Shown here in pieces: positions 25,870 through 35,416 of a stretch of 64,000 bases of DNA; positions within the stretch are counted from its first letter, which is position 1, and every line of letters starts with the position of its first letter. Origin of the DNA: JAICMB01 sp963802915. GTDB taxonomy: Bacteria > Acidobacteriota > Terriglobia > Bryobacterales > Bryobacteraceae. The notes beneath the pieces are model-generated. The model worked only from the letters and a program-made list of their open reading frames with translations. It ran no database searches and was not told where the DNA came from. Both the position numbers and the translations under genes were made by a program. The stretch is taken from positions 434,001-498,000 of the forward strand of contig CAWDKQ010000007.1 in NCBI GenBank assembly GCA_963802915.1. The letters run 5' to 3'.

Positions 25870-28800
25870 ATGCACTCGATCAATTGAACACGTATCTGCG
25901 GAGCATCGAAAAACGCTTGCGCTTTTTCGCGATCTCCCGGGGAGCCGCAATCGTCACCGCGGTCGCGTTGCTCGTGACGGTGCTTCTGGTGATCATCACG
26001 AACCAGTATGCGTTCTCCGAAGAGAGCCTTCTAATCGCGCGATTCGTGCTGTTAGTGTCGCTCGGCGTCGCCGTCGCATTCGGTCTTGTGATTCCGCTGC
26101 TCGCGCTCGGCCGCCGTTACGCGGCGAATCGCGCTGAAAAACAATTTCCTGAATTCAAAGAGGGACTGCTGACGGTCGCGGAAGCTAAGGACACCCAGAA
26201 TCCATTTGTGCATCTGATCGCCGACGATGCTCTTCGCGTGGCGCAGGCGAACACTCCGGAGCGTCTTATCTCCGGTCCGGCTATTTTGGGATTCTTGAGT
26301 ACGGCCGGAATTGCTTTCGCCGTTCTCGCGTGGTTGTTCTTGGCCGGACCCGGTTACCTCGGCTACGGGACATCGGTGCTGTGGGCCGGCATCCCCAAAG
26401 ATGGAAGCCACGCTCTCTACGACCTTCTCGTCAGCCCCGGCGACCGCGCCGTCCGACGTGGATCGGACCAGCTAATTACGGCCCAGCCCGTCGGCTTCAA
26501 CACCGACAAGGTTCGTCTCTACGCGCGTTACGGTGGTGCTTCGAAATGGGAACAGGTAGCGATGCAGGCGCAGCCTCACGGCACGGCATTCGAGTTTCTA
26601 TTTGGCAGCCTGACCGACCCCGTTGAATATTACGTGGAAGCCGGCGCGGTTCACACCAAACACTACAACCTTCGTGTTCTCGATTTGCCAGGCGTGAAGA
26701 AAGTCCGCGTCACGTACCATTTCCCCGCGTGGACCGGAATGAAAGACGCGACCGAAGATCCGGGTGGAGATTTACGCGCCGTAGAAGGTACCGAAGCGGA
26801 AGTGTCCGTCGAAACCGACCGGCCGCTCTCCAGCGGCATTTTGATGGTCAACGAAGATACTCAGATCCCGTTGAAGTCGGGCGAAGGCAACTGGCTGACG
26901 GCGAAAGTTCCCGTGGACAAAGACGGCATGTATCACATCGCCGCCCTCGATCACGGCGACAACGTCCGCCTGAGCGAAGACTACTTCATCGAAGCCCGCA
27001 AAGATACGCCGCCAGTCGTGAAGCTGATCCGGCCGGGCCACGATGCAAAAGTAAATCCGATTGAAGAAGTCGCCGTTGAGGTGCAAGGGACGGATGACTT
27101 CGGCCTGCAAGAGCTGAGCCTGAAATACTCTGTCAACGGCGGCGCCGAGAAGAGCGTTTCCATGCTGCCCCATCAGGGCGTCAAAGAAGCCGACGGCAAG
27201 ACCACGCTTTATCTCGAAGACTACAAGATGTCGCCCGGCGATCTGATCACGTTGTATGCGACGGCTCGCGATGCCCGCAACACCGTGAAGACCGACATGT
27301 ACTTTATCCAGGCCGAGCCCTTTGAAAAGAATTACTCGCAATCGCAGGAGGCCGGCGGCGGCATGCAGGGCGGCGGCGATCAGGATCAGAACCAGATTTC
27401 TGAACGCCAGAAAGAAATCATCGCAGCAACCTGGAACGAGATCAAGAACGGCGCTAAGGATCCCACAACAGCCAAGGACGATTCCAAGTTCCTGTCGGAG
27501 TTGCAAGGTACCCTGGCGCAACAATCGGCATCTCTCGCCGAGCGCATGCGAGCCCGCAATCTGTCCGGCGCGAATCAGGAATTCGCGGCGTTCGCCAAGA
27601 ACATGGACGAAGCTTCTGCCCACATGAAGGGCGCTGTCGACAAGATTCACGGGATGAAGTGGAATGACGCCATCGCCCCGGAGCAGCAGGCGCTTCAAAG
27701 TCTGCTACGCGCCGAATCGATCTTCCGCGATATCCAGGTGGCCTTCGGAAATAAAGGCCAAGGCGGTGGACAGGGCGGCATGGGCCGCGACCTTGAGAAT
27801 CTCTTCGATCTCGAGCTCGACACGGAAAAGAATCAGTACGAAACCGGTCAGCAATCCGCCTCCGCGAGCCAGCGCGACAAGGCGGTGGATGAAGCTCTTC
27901 AAAAGTTGAAAGAGCTGGCCCAGCGGCAACAGGAGCTCGCGCAGCAACAACAGAAACAGCAGCAAGCGTTTCGGCAACGTTGGGAGCAGGAAATGCTTCG
28001 CCGCGAAGCCGAGGAGCTGCAGCGCAAGATGGAGCAATTGCAGCGCGGCGAGAGCGCCCAGCAACAACAAGCCGATTCTCAGCAGGGTCAGCAGAGCCAG
28101 CAGGGCCAACAAGGACAGCAGGGACAACAAGGTCAACAGGGGCAACAAGGCCAGCAGTCATCCAGCTCATCGCAGTCCGGATCGCGCGGAACCAGTTCGT
28201 CCAGCTTGCGACAGCGCACCGGCCAGGTTGCCGATCCTCGCTTGGAGCAGGCGCTCGAACGTCTGAAGCAGGCCACTGACGATATGCGCAAGGCCGAATC
28301 GGCGCAGAATGGCAGCCCGGAACAGGGCAATGCCGGACAGCGCCGCGCGGCGGATCGTTTGCAGGAAGCCAGCAGTCTGTTGAGCGGTCTTCGACAGGAT
28401 CAGGCAGCGGGCCAAATGGACGACATGGCTCGGCAGGCCGATGCCATTGCCGAGAAGCAACGGGAGTATCAGAATCGGCTGCGAAGCATGTTGGGCAACC
28501 CCAGCGAAGGCCAATACGGCCGCCCTCAGCCGGGGCAGAGCCAATCGCAGATGAACTCCCTGGCGTCTGATAAAGAGCAACTCGCGAAAGACCTGAAAAA
28601 ACTCGAAGATCAGATGCAGTCCGCGTCCCGCAACATCGCGGGAACGCAGCCGTCGGCTTCGTCGAAACTGCGAGAGGCGCTCGGAGAGGCCCAGCAGAAT
28701 GAGCTCGACCTGCGCATGCGCAAAGCGGCTGAGTTGTTGCGCCGCGGCCAGGGCATCTATACTTGGCCCGGTGAACCGACCGTCACCAACGGCGTCGATC

Positions 28801-29483
28801 GTCTGCGTGAGCAGCTTCGCGAGGCGCAGGGCGCTCTTCGTCCCGACGATCAGCAGAAGAACGGCAAGCCGGGCGCGGCCGGCGACGAACAACTCGCGCG
28901 GGCTTTGGATCAGCTCGAACGTACGCGCCAGCGCATGCAAGACATGGCCGATGCGGGCCAGAAAGGCAATCGGCAAGGCCAGCAGCAGGGACAGCAGCCC
29001 GGTGGTAACCGGCAGAGCGGGCAACTCCAGCGCGGCGATCAGCCGGGGCAGCAGCCTGGACAGTCGAGTCAACCGGGCAATTCACAGCAGGGTGGACAAG
29101 CCTCCAGCGATCGCTACGGCAGCTCCGATTTTGGCGGTCCCGGCAACCCGCACAATGGCTGGGTTCCGGACCAGGTAGCTCGCGATACGCAGCGTGATCT
29201 GAATTCATTGCGCCAGCAGGTCCGCGATAATCCGCAGATCGCGAATCAGGTGCAGGACCTGCTCCATCAGCTCCAGCAAGCCACGGCATTCCAGAATCCA
29301 CAGGAGCTTTCGGATCGTCTCAGTCGCGAGATCCTGCCTGAAGTGGAGCGCCTGGAACTGCTCATTCGCCGCGAGCTCGGACAAGCGGGATCGCAAGTGC
29401 GCAACTCGGCTTCAGAGCCGGTACCGCCCGGTTACGCCGACGCTGTCGCTGAATACTTCCGCAAACTGAGCAAAGGCAAATAA
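25866..29483 (+). CDS. DUF4175-type giant membrane protein with Gln-rich coiled coils
   Basis: A 1205-residue protein. The N-terminus has three membrane helices (about 24-44, 60-82 and 140-165), followed by beta-rich exported domains up to about 500, matching the DUF4175 family plan. The rest is predicted long helix and low complexity: KMEQLQRGESAQQQQADSQQ, then repeated Q-G-Q units and Ser-rich linkers around residues 735-780, and further Gln/Gly-rich helices to residue 1090. Stalk-like reach across the periplasm is plausible. It overlaps the BatA stop by 4 bases, so it belongs to the MoxR operon. No catalytic residues are visible. Confidence 0.82.
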   Translation: MNALDQLNTYLRSIEKRLRFFAISRGAAIVTAVALLVTVLLVIITNQYAFSEESLLIARFVLLVSLGVAVAFGLVIPLLALGRRYAANRAEKQFPEFKEGLLTVAEAKDTQNPFVHLIADDALRVAQANTPERLISGPAILGFLSTAGIAFAVLAWLFLAGPGYLGYGTSVLWAGIPKDGSHALYDLLVSPGDRAVRRGSDQLITAQPVGFNTDKVRLYARYGGASKWEQVAMQAQPHGTAFEFLFGSLTDPVEYYVEAGAVHTKHYNLRVLDLPGVKKVRVTYHFPAWTGMKDATEDPGGDLRAVEGTEAEVSVETDRPLSSGILMVNEDTQIPLKSGEGNWLTAKVPVDKDGMYHIAALDHGDNVRLSEDYFIEARKDTPPVVKLIRPGHDAKVNPIEEVAVEVQGTDDFGLQELSLKYSVNGGAEKSVSMLPHQGVKEADGKTTLYLEDYKMSPGDLITLYATARDARNTVKTDMYFIQAEPFEKNYSQSQEAGGGMQGGGDQDQNQISERQKEIIAATWNEIKNGAKDPTTAKDDSKFLSELQGTLAQQSASLAERMRARNLSGANQEFAAFAKNMDEASAHMKGAVDKIHGMKWNDAIAPEQQALQSLLRAESIFRDIQVAFGNKGQGGGQGGMGRDLENLFDLELDTEKNQYETGQQSASASQRDKAVDEALQKLKELAQRQQELAQQQQKQQQAFRQRWEQEMLRREAEELQRKMEQLQRGESAQQQQADSQQGQQSQQGQQGQQGQQGQQGQQGQQSSSSSQSGSRGTSSSSLRQRTGQVADPRLEQALERLKQATDDMRKAESAQNGSPEQGNAGQRRAADRLQEASSLLSGLRQDQAAGQMDDMARQADAIAEKQREYQNRLRSMLGNPSEGQYGRPQPGQSQSQMNSLASDKEQLAKDLKKLEDQMQSASRNIAGTQPSASSKLREALGEAQQNELDLRMRKAAELLRRGQGIYTWPGEPTVTNGVDRLREQLREAQGALRPDDQQKNGKPGAAGDEQLARALDQLERTRQRMQDMADAGQKGNRQGQQQGQQPGGNRQSGQLQRGDQPGQQPGQSSQPGNSQQGGQASSDRYGSSDFGGPGNPHNGWVPDQVARDTQRDLNSLRQQVRDNPQIANQVQDLLHQLQQATAFQNPQELSDRLSREILPEVERLELLIRRELGQAGSQVRNSASEPVPPGYADAVAEYFRKLSKGK
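28080..28165 (+). repeat. In-gene Gln-Gly tandem repeat (CAGCAGGG-type units)
   Basis: Nine-base units coding Gln-Gln-Gly or Gln-Gly-Gln repeat about eight times inside the DUF4175 gene, followed by a run of Ser codons. Synonymous codons alternate (CAG/CAA, GGT/GGA/GGC), so the amino-acid pattern seems selected more than the DNA pattern. Unit number could vary by slippage without frameshift. Confidence 0.75.
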
Positions 29484-29514
29484 CACGCGCGCGAACCTTG
29501 CAGCCGCGGCGCTG

Positions 29515-30255
29515 TTGCTCGTAGTCCCGTTATTAGCGGACCCGGTCGCGGTGCGCCACACCGAGGGCCGACTCCACGGATTCGTGGAATTGCGCGACCT
29601 CGACGATAAAATCCTCGCCGAAGGGGATTTGACCCAACTGGCGAGTGGAACTCGCGTCACCTCCGATCTCGTCCTGCATTTCAAAGACGGATCTCTGCAT
29701 GAAGAGACAACCGTCTTCACGCAAAGGCGCACATTCCAACTCCAAACCTATCATCTGGTGCAAAAGGGCCGTTCTTTTAAGCGCCAGTTGGACCTATCTC
29801 TCAACGCCTCCACCGGCGAGGTCACCGTTCATTACACGGATGACGACGGTAAGGAAAAGGTCGACACAGACCATCTCAAACTGCCCCCCGATGTCTCAAA
29901 CGGCTTCTTTACTACGCTGCTCAGCGATATCGATCCCAAAACTCCGAAAACGACGCTCTCGATGGTGGTTGCCACGCCCAAACCACGTGTCGTGAAGCTC
30001 GAGATCTCCCCGCAAGGCGAGGATGAATTCTCCATCGCAGGCTCGCCGCGCAAGGCCCTGCACTACGTCATCAAGATTGATATCGGAGGAGTCAAAGGCG
30101 TTATTGCGCCGATGGTCGGAAAGCAGCCTTCGGATATGAACGTCTGGATGGTGGGCGGGAAAGTCCCACAATTTCTCAAACTGGAAGGTCAGCTCTACGA
30201 AGGCGGTCCGGTTTGGCGAATCGAGCTGGCCAGTCCCGCGTGGCCGAAACATTAA
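29515..30255 (+). CDS. Uncharacterised exported protein, last gene of MoxR operon
   Basis: I do not recognise a family. From TTG 29515 the product is 246 residues, beginning inside what looks like a signal-peptide core. The same frame extends left to code NLAAAALLLVVPLLADPVAV, an almost complete signal peptide, but no ATG, GTG or TTG lies upstream before an in-frame stop near 29467. The true start is therefore unclear and may be a rare codon. The mature part is beta-rich with no membrane helix and one repeated style of segment (LHEETTVFTQRRTFQLQTYH, VTVHYTDDDGKEKV). It starts within 35 bp of the DUF4175 stop and probably shares its message. Confidence 0.6.
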   Translation: MLVVPLLADPVAVRHTEGRLHGFVELRDLDDKILAEGDLTQLASGTRVTSDLVLHFKDGSLHEETTVFTQRRTFQLQTYHLVQKGRSFKRQLDLSLNASTGEVTVHYTDDDGKEKVDTDHLKLPPDVSNGFFTTLLSDIDPKTPKTTLSMVVATPKPRVVKLEISPQGEDEFSIAGSPRKALHYVIKIDIGGVKGVIAPMVGKQPSDMNVWMVGGKVPQFLKLEGQLYEGGPVWRIELASPAWPKH

Positions 30256-30259
30256 GTCG

Positions 30260-31327
30260 TCAGCCCGTTAATTCAACAGGAGCGATGCGGCGCCGCTCCG
30301 CCGATCGCCGCAGCCGAACGAAAATCACTCGTACAATCGCGATGACCGGGACCGAGAAGAACATCCCTGGAACCCCGCCGATCTGATCGCCTGCCAAGAC
30401 GCCGAACAAAACGAGTAGCGGATGAATATCCACGCCCCGTCCCATCAAGTGCGGCGAAATCACATAATCCTGCACGCCGCGATAAGCAACCCAGAAAATC
30501 ACGATCCATAGAAGATGCGTGAAACCGGAGAAACCTGCCACAGCCAGCATGATGAGACCCGCGATCAGCGGTCCGATCACTGGAATAAATTCCAGAAGCG
30601 CGGCCTGAAAAGCCAACAAGACTGCGTACGGAACGCCGGCGATTGCAAAGAAGGTGCTGTAAACCACTACGCTGATCAGCGCGAGAATCAACAGCGCCCG
30701 TATGTAGTGGCCAAGCATGATGTGAACGTCGCCGAGGATGTCGTCCACAACGGTGCGCCGGCGGCCGTCGTCGAAGGTGCTGAGCAGGTACTCCCGCATG
30801 GCGGGCCCATCGTTGATGAAGAAGAAGGCGAGGATGGGCACCAGGACGAAGTAGAACATTCCTGTGACTGTCCCACGCAAAGCGCCCGCGGCGCTCCTCA
30901 AATAAGGAAGCATCGCCGATCCGCCATTCGAAAATTGCGCTTGAACCCAGTTGATGATCTGCTCGCGAGCCGGTCCCAGCCAGCCCGGAATGGTGCGCTC
31001 CAGCCACTCGCGGTTGTTAATCAGACTCGGTACGCGCTGCGCGAAGCTGGTCGCCTCATCGAATAAACTCGGTCCGAACGTCGCGATGACTCCCGCCAGC
31101 GCGCCCAGGAAGAGCAGATAGACAATCGCCAGCGCAACGGTACGGCCCAGCCAGCGCGGTGTTTTGCGTTCGATGAAATTGACCGCGGGCCACAGCATGT
31201 ACGCGAAAAACATCGCCGACATGAAGACCAGTACCGTTTCGCGGACCGCATAAATGAACGCCAAAATCCCCAGGACAAAAATCACTGTCCAGGTGATCTG
31301 CGCGGCGCGGGCGTTCAACCCAAGCAT
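30260..31327 (-). CDS. AI-2E family transporter-type membrane protein
   Basis: A 355-residue polytopic membrane protein of the AI-2 exporter/PerM-like family. It has about seven helices, among them VIFVLGILAFIYAVRETVLVF, TVALAIVYLLFLGALAGVIA and VPYAVLLAFQAALLEFIPVIGPLIAGLIML. The signature PVIGPLIAG and the YRGVQDYVISPHLMGRGVDIHPLLVLFGVLAGDQIGG stretch are typical. I use ATG 31327; an upstream in-frame start at 31459 would overlap the glycosyltransferase gene and adds a charged tail unlike the family. Transport of quorum signals is shown for only some members, so the substrate is open. Its stop is 5 bases from the convergent stop at 30255. Confidence 0.9.
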   Translation of the reverse strand: MLGLNARAAQITWTVIFVLGILAFIYAVRETVLVFMSAMFFAYMLWPAVNFIERKTPRWLGRTVALAIVYLLFLGALAGVIATFGPSLFDEATSFAQRVPSLINNREWLERTIPGWLGPAREQIINWVQAQFSNGGSAMLPYLRSAAGALRGTVTGMFYFVLVPILAFFFINDGPAMREYLLSTFDDGRRRTVVDDILGDVHIMLGHYIRALLILALISVVVYSTFFAIAGVPYAVLLAFQAALLEFIPVIGPLIAGLIMLAVAGFSGFTHLLWIVIFWVAYRGVQDYVISPHLMGRGVDIHPLLVLFGVLAGDQIGGVPGMFFSVPVIAIVRVIFVRLRRSAERRRIAPVELTG

Positions 31328-31352
31328 CGACTCAAGGATACCAGCCTGCCCG

Positions 31353-32456
31353 TTACTTCTCTTCGTAACGCGCCTGCGCGCGTCCCTTCCATGAACCGCC
31401 CCGTCCCATCCAATAACGGATTGCCGAATCGACCGTCGCCCCGGTATAAAACAGCGCAATGAGCGGAAGCGCGGGAGCCCAGAGGAGCGTCCGCCCGTAA
31501 TATTTCAGCGTCGGAGCGTAAGCGATCGACATCACCAGCCATGCGGCTGCTCCCAGCGCAACGGGAAGCGGCCGGAACGTGAACGCCAGAGCCGGCGGGG
31601 CGAGATAAGTGATCGCGAGTCCAGCGATGGTTCCGGCCAGCGTGAGCCCGGAGTAGTTCAACTGCGTGAATGCGGTCCGCGAAATCATGCGCCAGATCTC
31701 TCCAAAGCTGCCGTATTCGCGCGTGCTATACGTATCGTCGGCGAGGCCGAGCCAGACCCGGCCACCAGTGTTCTTGACCGCGCGAGCCAGCGCGCAATCG
31801 TCGATCAACTCGCCTCGGATGGCTGCAATGCCGCCGATCTGTTCCAGCATCGCGCTGCGGATCAGCATGCAGCCTCCAGCTGCTCCGGCAGTGCGCCGCT
31901 TCGGATCTGCGATCCACGCAGGTGGATAAAGCATCAGAAAGAAAAACACGAAGGCTGGAATGAATGCACGTTCGGCAAACGACTCAGTCCGCAATCGCAC
32001 CATCAGAGAAACCAGATCGAAGCCGCCCTCCTGCGCCCGGCCGAGCAATTGCGCGGCGTTGCCGCGAGCGTGGACGATATCGGCATCCGTGAGCAGCAGA
32101 AATTCGCTCTGAGCCGCGGCCGCGACGCCCTGCGAGACAGCCCACAGCTTGCCCGTCCATCCGGGTGCAAGCGGACGCCCTTCAATAACGACGGCGCCGT
32201 TCGACAGCGCTATCGACGCAGTATCGTCCGAGCTGTTGTCGTCCACGACGATCACGGCATCCACCTGCGAGATCAGAGACGCGACCGCGCGCCCGATGTG
32301 CTCGGCTTCATCGCGAGCCGGAATCACCGCGGTCACCCGCGCATGGCTCGGATGCGCGAAGCTGCGCCCCGGCGACTGCCGCCACCAATCGCCGCGGCCG
32401 AGCAGTAGGTAGATCCATATCGCAACCGAGACCGCGCCAACAATCGTAAGGCCCAT
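31353..32456 (-). CDS. hpnB: Hopene-associated glycosyltransferase (HpnB-like)
   Basis: A 367-residue family 2 glycosyltransferase with membrane helices. After an N-terminal helix (IVGAVSVAIWIYLLLGRGDWWR) comes the GT-A core: VTAVIPARDEAEHIG, VIVVDDNSSDDT, LLLTDADI (metal-binding DxD), ELIDDCALARAVK, then FGEIWRMISRTAFTQL, and three C-terminal helices. This arrangement matches HpnB proteins, found with hopanoid genes but of unproven reaction. No squalene-hopene cyclase is in the window, so the assignment rests on sequence pattern only. It is 25 bp upstream of the AI-2E gene on the same strand and may be co-transcribed with it. Confidence 0.78.
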   Translation of the reverse strand: MGLTIVGAVSVAIWIYLLLGRGDWWRQSPGRSFAHPSHARVTAVIPARDEAEHIGRAVASLISQVDAVIVVDDNSSDDTASIALSNGAVVIEGRPLAPGWTGKLWAVSQGVAAAAQSEFLLLTDADIVHARGNAAQLLGRAQEGGFDLVSLMVRLRTESFAERAFIPAFVFFFLMLYPPAWIADPKRRTAGAAGGCMLIRSAMLEQIGGIAAIRGELIDDCALARAVKNTGGRVWLGLADDTYSTREYGSFGEIWRMISRTAFTQLNYSGLTLAGTIAGLAITYLAPPALAFTFRPLPVALGAAAWLVMSIAYAPTLKYYGRTLLWAPALPLIALFYTGATVDSAIRYWMGRGGSWKGRAQARYEEK

Positions 32457-32483
32457 CCCTCCGCTCCCGACTCCTGTATTCTA

Positions 32484-34085
32484 ATGTTCGTGGCCACCAC
32501 GACGCCTGCAAGCCGGATGAAGCAGATGGTCGAGTCGCTTCAAGAACTCGAAGAAACGTTGCGCCAAGGAGGCGGCGCGAAAAAGATCGAGAAACAGCAC
32601 CGCGACGGCAAGCTGACCGCTCGCGAGCGCATTCGCCGCCTGCTCGACCCCGGCAGTGTTTTTCTCGAAATCGGACTTCTCATCGCTTACGACAAGTATG
32701 AAGGCCAGGCGCCCGGCGCCGGCGTAGTAACCGGGCTCGGAAAAATTGAAGGACGTCCGGCGGTGATTGTGGCCAACGATGCGACTGTCAAGGCCGGAGC
32801 ATGGTGGCCTGAGACCATCACGAAGATTCTACGCGCGCAGGAAATCGCGATGCGCAATCGTGTGCCGATTGTTTATCTGGTCGATTCCGCTGGCGTGAAT
32901 CTCCCGTATCAGGACGGCATTTTCCCCGGAACCTACGGCGCTGCCCGCATCTTCTACTACAATTCGCTGATGCGCCGCACGATGCATGTTCCGCAGATCG
33001 CGGCGGTCATGGGCCCTTGTATCGCGGGGGGCGCGTATCTGCCGGCTCTCAGCGACGTGATTTTCATGGTCGACAAGACCAGCTTCATGGGACTCGGTGG
33101 TCCCAATCTGGTGAAGGGCGCGGTAGGCCAAACCATTGATGCCGAATCGCTGGGCGGCGCGAAGATGCATACGACATCGAGCGGCGTCGCGCATTACATG
33201 GCGAGCGACGACGAAGACTGTCTCCAGATGATCCGGCAGAAATTCCGCGACATGCCTCCGCCGGCTCCTGTCCCGAAGGGAGCCGCGCCTCCAAAAACAT
33301 CCGAAGGACTTTATGATTTGATCCCCGCGAATCACCGGCTTGCGTACAGCATCGAAGAAGTGATCGAACGCCTGGTGGATCATGACGATTACATCGAATT
33401 TCAGCCGGAACATGCGCCCGAGCTGCTCTGCGCGAATGCCCGGTTATCGGGCTATCCGATCGCCTTGATCGCCAACCGCCGAGGTTTTCTCAAAACCGAA
33501 AGCGGCCCTCGGATCGGCGGAATCGTATACACGGAATCAGCCAAAAAAGTCGCTTATTTCGTGGAAAATGCCGAACGAAATAATACGCCGATCATTTATT
33601 TACAGGATGTCAGCGGATTTATGGTCGGTCTCGAAGCCGAACGCGGCGGTATTATCCGCGCCGGTGCGGAGATGGTCGAGAGCATGGCGTGTTCCACCGT
33701 ACCGAAGATCATTTTAACCGTGAACCACGCGAGCGGAGCCGGTTATTATGCCATGGCGGGCCAGGGTTTCGATCCGAACTTCACCTTCGCGTGGCCCACG
33801 GCCAGAATCGGCGTCATGGAAGGCGATTCCGCGGTCCAGGCGGTTCACGGGACGGAATTAGCGCAGCTTAAAGAAGAAAATAAACCAATTCCCGATGAGC
33901 TGCAGGGTAAAATTGAGAAAACGCGAGCCAATTATGATAAGTGGCTTGATGCGCGCCACGCCGCCGCGTCCGGCCATGTCGACGCGCTGCTCGATCCACT
34001 CGAAACTCGCCGCATTCTCGCGTTTGCACTAGAGGTCTGCCTGGCAAACAACCCACGCAAGCACCTCGTTTTAGAAACCATATGA
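32484..34085 (+). CDS. Acyl-CoA carboxylase, carboxyltransferase (beta) subunit
   Basis: A 533-residue biotin-dependent carboxyltransferase subunit of the propionyl/methylcrotonyl-CoA carboxylase type. It would move CO2 from biotin to an acyl-CoA. The crotonase-like fold is seen twice: GPCIAGGAYLPALSDVIFMV in the N-half and GYYAMAGQGFDPNFTFAWPTARIGVM in the C-half, whose glycine-rich loops form oxyanion holes. The N-terminal helix EKQHRDGKLTARERIRRLLDPGSVF is standard. ATG 34082 of the next gene overlaps the stop. The biotin carboxylase partner is not in the window. Together with AtuA-type genes downstream it points to branched-chain or terpenoid acyl-CoA breakdown, with geranyl/methylcrotonyl-like substrates as the likely class. 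Confidence 0.92.
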   Translation: MFVATTTPASRMKQMVESLQELEETLRQGGGAKKIEKQHRDGKLTARERIRRLLDPGSVFLEIGLLIAYDKYEGQAPGAGVVTGLGKIEGRPAVIVANDATVKAGAWWPETITKILRAQEIAMRNRVPIVYLVDSAGVNLPYQDGIFPGTYGAARIFYYNSLMRRTMHVPQIAAVMGPCIAGGAYLPALSDVIFMVDKTSFMGLGGPNLVKGAVGQTIDAESLGGAKMHTTSSGVAHYMASDDEDCLQMIRQKFRDMPPPAPVPKGAAPPKTSEGLYDLIPANHRLAYSIEEVIERLVDHDDYIEFQPEHAPELLCANARLSGYPIALIANRRGFLKTESGPRIGGIVYTESAKKVAYFVENAERNNTPIIYLQDVSGFMVGLEAERGGIIRAGAEMVESMACSTVPKIILTVNHASGAGYYAMAGQGFDPNFTFAWPTARIGVMEGDSAVQAVHGTELAQLKEENKPIPDELQGKIEKTRANYDKWLDARHAAASGHVDALLDPLETRRILAFALEVCLANNPRKHLVLETI

Positions 34086-35416
34086 TCCGAATCGCAAATG
34101 GGCAGGGCTTTTGGGGCGACTGGCTCGAAGCGCCCGTCCGCCTTGTGGAGCAAGGCCCCATTGATTACCTCGTCCTCGATTATCTGGCCGAGGTCACCAT
34201 GTCGATTCTTCAGAAGCAGCGCAAGGCCGACCCGAATCTCGGCTACGCGAGAGATTTCCCGCCGCTCATCGGGCGAATCTCGAAGCTTCTGCGGGATCGC
34301 AACGTCAAGGTCCTCGCGAACGCCGGTGGAATCAATCCGCTCGCTTGCGCGCAAGAGGTTCGCCGTCTTGCTCCGGATCTGAAGCTGGCCATCGTGCTTG
34401 GCGACGACGTGCTCGATCGCATCGACGACTTTTTGTCTCAAGGCCACGAAATGCGCAACATCGATACCGGCGAGCCGCTGAGCAAAATCCGCGACAAGAT
34501 CACCAGCGCGAACGCCTATATCGGAGCGTTCCCTCTTGCACAAGCGCTTGCCACCGGCGCCGATGTCGTCATCACGGGCCGCTGCGCCGATGCCGCGCTC
34601 GCGCTCGCGCCCATGATCCAGCGCTTCGATTGGAAAGCGGACGATTGGAATCGACTGTCGGCGGGCGTCATCGCTGGCCACATCATCGAGTGCGGTACGC
34701 AATGCACCGGAGGGAACTGCATCGCTGGTTGGCAGGACATGCCGGATTTCGCGAACATCGGCTACCCGATTGTAGAAGCCGAACCGGATGGCTCGTTCGC
34801 CGTTACGAAACATCCTGGCACCGGCGGCCGCGTCACTTTGGAGACCGTGAAGGAACAGCTCCTCTACGAAATCGGAGACCCTCGCGAATACATCACTCCC
34901 GATGTCGTCGCTGATTTTACTTCGATCGAACTTTGCCAATCCGGTAGAGATCGCGTTCGCGTAACCGGCGCGACGGGCTTTCCTCGAACGGACAAGCTCA
35001 AGCTCTCCCTCAGCTACATGTGGGGCTGGCGAGCCTCGGGATCGCTCGTCTATTCTGCTCCACAGGCGCTTGAAAAGGCGCGCGTTGCCGATCGCATCGT
35101 CCGCGAACGTCTCGACCAACTTGAGTTGGAGTTCGACGCCATTCACACCGAATATTTCGGCGTGAACGCGCTGCATGGACCCGTCGCCGCGCCATGCACC
35201 GATCCGCCCGAAGTGCAATTGCGGATCGGCGTGCGAGGGCACGATCGGAAAGCCGTCGATCGTTTCACTCGCGAGATGATTCCCCTCGTCTTAAGCGGAC
35301 CGCCAGGTGGCACCGGATACGGCGAGGGCCGTCCTTCTGTTCGCGAAGTGATCGCATATTGGCCCGCGCTAATTCCGCGTGATCTGATCCAACCCCATGT
35401 CGAGGTGATCGAATGA
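34082..35416 (+). CDS. AtuA family protein (DUF1446)
   Basis: A 444-residue cytoplasmic protein of the acyclic terpene utilisation AtuA/DUF1446 family. It starts in the family manner (IRIANGQGFWGDW) and has DYLVLDYLAEVTMSILQKQ, VLANAGGINPLACA, GADVVITGRCADAALALAPM and a Cys-containing ECGTQCTGGNC. Starts overlap the carboxylase stop (ATGA), and its own stop overlaps the next gene (ATGA), giving a tightly coupled three-gene operon. In pseudomonads atuA is needed to use citronellol-type terpenes, but its reaction is not known. The last part carries the conserved RIGVRGHDRKAVDRF. Confidence 0.9.
   Translation: MIRIANGQGFWGDWLEAPVRLVEQGPIDYLVLDYLAEVTMSILQKQRKADPNLGYARDFPPLIGRISKLLRDRNVKVLANAGGINPLACAQEVRRLAPDLKLAIVLGDDVLDRIDDFLSQGHEMRNIDTGEPLSKIRDKITSANAYIGAFPLAQALATGADVVITGRCADAALALAPMIQRFDWKADDWNRLSAGVIAGHIIECGTQCTGGNCIAGWQDMPDFANIGYPIVEAEPDGSFAVTKHPGTGGRVTLETVKEQLLYEIGDPREYITPDVVADFTSIELCQSGRDRVRVTGATGFPRTDKLKLSLSYMWGWRASGSLVYSAPQALEKARVADRIVRERLDQLELEFDAIHTEYFGVNALHGPVAAPCTDPPEVQLRIGVRGHDRKAVDRFTREMIPLVLSGPPGGTGYGEGRPSVREVIAYWPALIPRDLIQPHVEVIE

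Noticed and set aside
33932..35242. A 436-residue minus-strand frame across the AtuA gene
   Set aside because: Opposite the well-conserved AtuA and carboxylase coding sequence; no motif supports it.
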